NCBI RefSeq assembly: GCF_014839805.1
Contig: NC_051119.1
Location: forward strand, 7,309,245-7,373,244
Source: Manduca sexta
Taxonomy: Eukaryota; Arthropoda; Insecta; Lepidoptera; Sphingidae
Length of the DNA: 64,000 nt
Reading direction: 5' to 3'
The position numbers and the translations under genes are program-made. This document shows, piece after piece, positions 61,419 through 64,000 of the stretch (position 1 is its first letter; the number at the start of each line of letters is the position of its first letter). The notes beneath the pieces are model-generated. The model was not told the origin of the DNA. It saw only the letters and a list, made by a program, of their open reading frames with translations, and searched no databases.

Positions 61419-62795
61419 GTAATGGGCCAATGAAACGTTCCCCCAACTGGCATCACCTAACCATAGCCTTAACACAACGTCCAAAATATTTGCATTTTGA
61501 TACATTTTATTTATTATCTAAAAAGTCGATGAGTTAAACGATTTGGTGTTTTATGTTTCGATCATAGACGCGTGGCCGCGCCATTTTTATCCATAGATAA
61601 AAAATAATACACAAGGTTTTACGCAAAAAAAAACTTTGCAAGTCCACCCATCCTTAGATTAATTGCCCTTTACATTTCTCTAATAAATAAATCAATTCGT
61701 CTTATAATATTACGATGCAAAGACGATCTATACATATCGATAAAACTGCAACTTCATTATAGTGTTGTCTTTTATCGATACCTACAAATCCATCGACTCG
61801 CACCGCCAAATTATACAAGTTAACACACCTACATAAATACAATGAAAAATACAAGAAAATTGCACGTAAATTAATGATAGATAATATAATGTACTTAATT
61901 AAGAAATTATTATTAAACTACACCCAACATTATGGTAACTTCAACTATTGAAAATATTATAATATTACATATTATTATACGAACATTTTTGAGTTAGGCG
62001 TTTTAGTAATCATCATATGCATTGCGTAACTCGGCTAAATCATTTATCTCTTGACTAGAACTCGGAAAAATATTTTAAAGCCGTAACCTAAAAGTTGAGG
62101 CTTCGACAACAAAACCGACCAGGTATGACAAAACGCCTAACTCCAAATCAAGAAAACACAATTACGTAAATGACTAGAATAGTTGAATTTTTTGCTGATG
62201 TACAAACAACATAAAATAACAACTACACTCATTAACCTAACGAACTACGTTAAGATCTTTAGCCAAAATTGTGCTTCGCAACATGCCCTAAGCCGTGTGG
62301 CCTAAACCCCTAAGGGTGGACAGCAGTCCCCGAAATCACCATTGTGACTTTACTTAAACAATTTTGACGTTCAGCCAAAACATTTGGAACGTTCGAGAAT
62401 TTTTCTAAAATCAAATACACCTAATAGTTTACCTACATTACACGGAGGACTCGTACATCGTACTAGTCAACAATTATGTGAAAACTTAGTTACAACGCTT
62501 CACTGGAAGAACCCTCCGAGTTTAATTGCGGGCAAAGTCGCGGCTGAACACTAAATGGAAAGCGTAAGCTGTCGAAACGAAGCAAATGTTATATTTAACG
62601 TGACGTTTGTAAATCAAGCGAGTATTTTTAAAATTTCTCCTCAACGTTGGTACAAAACTTCGCGCAGAGAGGCGGATAAATGAACAATTTTACAATAAAA
62701 ATGTAATTAGACTCATCATTTGACTCGCATGCCGACAATACTCCGAGAACATTTATTTAATATATTTCTTTTAATTAAATTACTGTCTATTAGTT

Positions 62796-63295
62796 NNNNN
62801 NNNNNNNNNNNNNNNNNNNNNNNNNNNNNNNNNNNNNNNNNNNNNNNNNNNNNNNNNNNNNNNNNNNNNNNNNNNNNNNNNNNNNNNNNNNNNNNNNNNN
62901 NNNNNNNNNNNNNNNNNNNNNNNNNNNNNNNNNNNNNNNNNNNNNNNNNNNNNNNNNNNNNNNNNNNNNNNNNNNNNNNNNNNNNNNNNNNNNNNNNNNN
63001 NNNNNNNNNNNNNNNNNNNNNNNNNNNNNNNNNNNNNNNNNNNNNNNNNNNNNNNNNNNNNNNNNNNNNNNNNNNNNNNNNNNNNNNNNNNNNNNNNNNN
63101 NNNNNNNNNNNNNNNNNNNNNNNNNNNNNNNNNNNNNNNNNNNNNNNNNNNNNNNNNNNNNNNNNNNNNNNNNNNNNNNNNNNNNNNNNNNNNNNNNNNN
63201 NNNNNNNNNNNNNNNNNNNNNNNNNNNNNNNNNNNNNNNNNNNNNNNNNNNNNNNNNNNNNNNNNNNNNNNNNNNNNNNNNNNNNNNNNNNNNNN
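62796..63295. other. Assembly gap, 500 N
   Basis: Exactly 500 N, a placeholder of unknown true length. Open frames across it are artefacts. Confidence 0.99.
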
Positions 63296-64000
63296 TTAAG
63301 GACGATCATTACACTTGAATTATCTTGCGTTAAACTCGGTTAGGCAACACTATATTAAGTCTTTAACTAATTGCTGTGTTGTATACATCACACAACAAAC
63401 AATGCAACTGTTGTGTTCGCAGCCAGTGTTGTTATTAGACGCTGTTAGTTACCTTTGTATTCGTTACTTTTGTTTGGAGATCAACATGGCGATATTTTTT
63501 ATTCTTTCATCATCTCTCAACTTTTTCAACGAACTATCTGAAAATGTCAATAGATATTGCGAAGTATTAAGAAGTTGTATAATATATTTAAAAATCGTAC
63601 TATATAAACTAGCATCTTAAGGTAAGTAGATACATACAACGTAAACTAAAGTTTTATATTTTATGAGATATTTTATTTCTTCTGATTCGCAAAAGAATGC
63701 CGCCTTGCTTATTAGAAGCACGTCAAGTTACTGGGAAACAAACAAGCCGGTTGTTATGTGTATGCTCTCTCTCGAAGCGGGTATACATCACACATTTATA
63801 ATGTAAACATATCCTAAGTCTATGATATTATACCGATTGTAGCCATTGCTACTCTTGTAGCAGAGACCTACCAATGAAATATCATTTAGCCCTTTCGCTG
63901 TCAAATTCGGCATAAGAAACTAATGTTATTAAACCAAAAAACGCGCTCATGATGAGCAGATTCTCACAGTATTGCGCCGGCGCATGTCGAAAACTCGCAG
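63296..64000. other. Post-gap sequence, nothing recognised
   Basis: About 700 bases of AT-rich sequence. The open frame at 63315-63620 does not read like a known protein. Confidence 0.5.

Larger units (their letters stand above)
46861..62795. other. 16-kb region without a supported gene
   Basis: After the Kir gene 2 stop I find only repeats (listed separately), poly-A and poly-T tracts and short open frames that do not read like protein. The longest are 47814-48119 and 57118-57474; neither has recognisable motifs or clear splice context. A regulatory or non-coding role cannot be excluded. Confidence 0.6.

Noticed and set aside
62716..63343. Long open frames around 62716-63343
   Set aside because: Same artefact across the second N gap.
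1..64000. CRISPR arrays, bacterial operons or phage-like systems
   Set aside because: No regularly spaced repeats or compact gene arrays; intron structure and SINEs show animal nuclear DNA.

Overview
The window is nuclear DNA from an insect, most likely a moth or butterfly. It is AT-rich and its genes are split by GT-AG introns. It is littered with tRNA-derived SINEs and RTE-type retrotransposon 3' ends of kinds I associate with Lepidoptera (from memory, no database search). There are two gaps of exactly 500 N (7939-8438 and 62796-63295), so this is scaffolded draft assembly.

Layout. (1) Bases 1-7938 (copy A) and 12545-20734 (copy B) are two nearly identical copies of one block. Each carries the same multi-exon gene for an unrecognised single-pass membrane protein. 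The copy A gene is open in all visible exons, while copy B has two 1-base coding deletions. Copy A stops at an N gap, so the pair may be either a real tandem duplication or two haplotypes placed in tandem. (2) Between them, 10634-11596 is an uninterrupted 320-residue polytopic membrane protein of the DUF1295 / steroid 5-alpha-reductase-like family, followed by a small, partly broken coding-like stretch. (3) At 20715 a short possible first exon of an unknown gene follows copy B. (4) Two head-to-tail inward-rectifier potassium channel (Kir) genes occupy 27906-37597 (10 exons, 518 aa, pore motif TIGFG) and 39762-46860 (9 exons, 577 aa, TIGYG). They share intron positions and phases through the channel core and are clearly tandem paralogues. 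(5) From 46861 to the end there is no gene I can support, only dispersed repeats, a small inverted-repeat element and TATCGATA octamers.

How the genes relate. The two Kir subunits could in principle co-assemble as tetrameric K+ channels, which is inference. Both keep the extracellular disulfide cysteines and the pore Glu-Arg pair but have Ser at the TM2 position that is Asp or Asn in strong rectifiers, predicting weak rectification. The second gene contains four tandem remnants of an intron-3'-end/exon-7 module, only the last being intact. The membrane-protein gene and the DUF1295 gene have no evident functional link to the channels.
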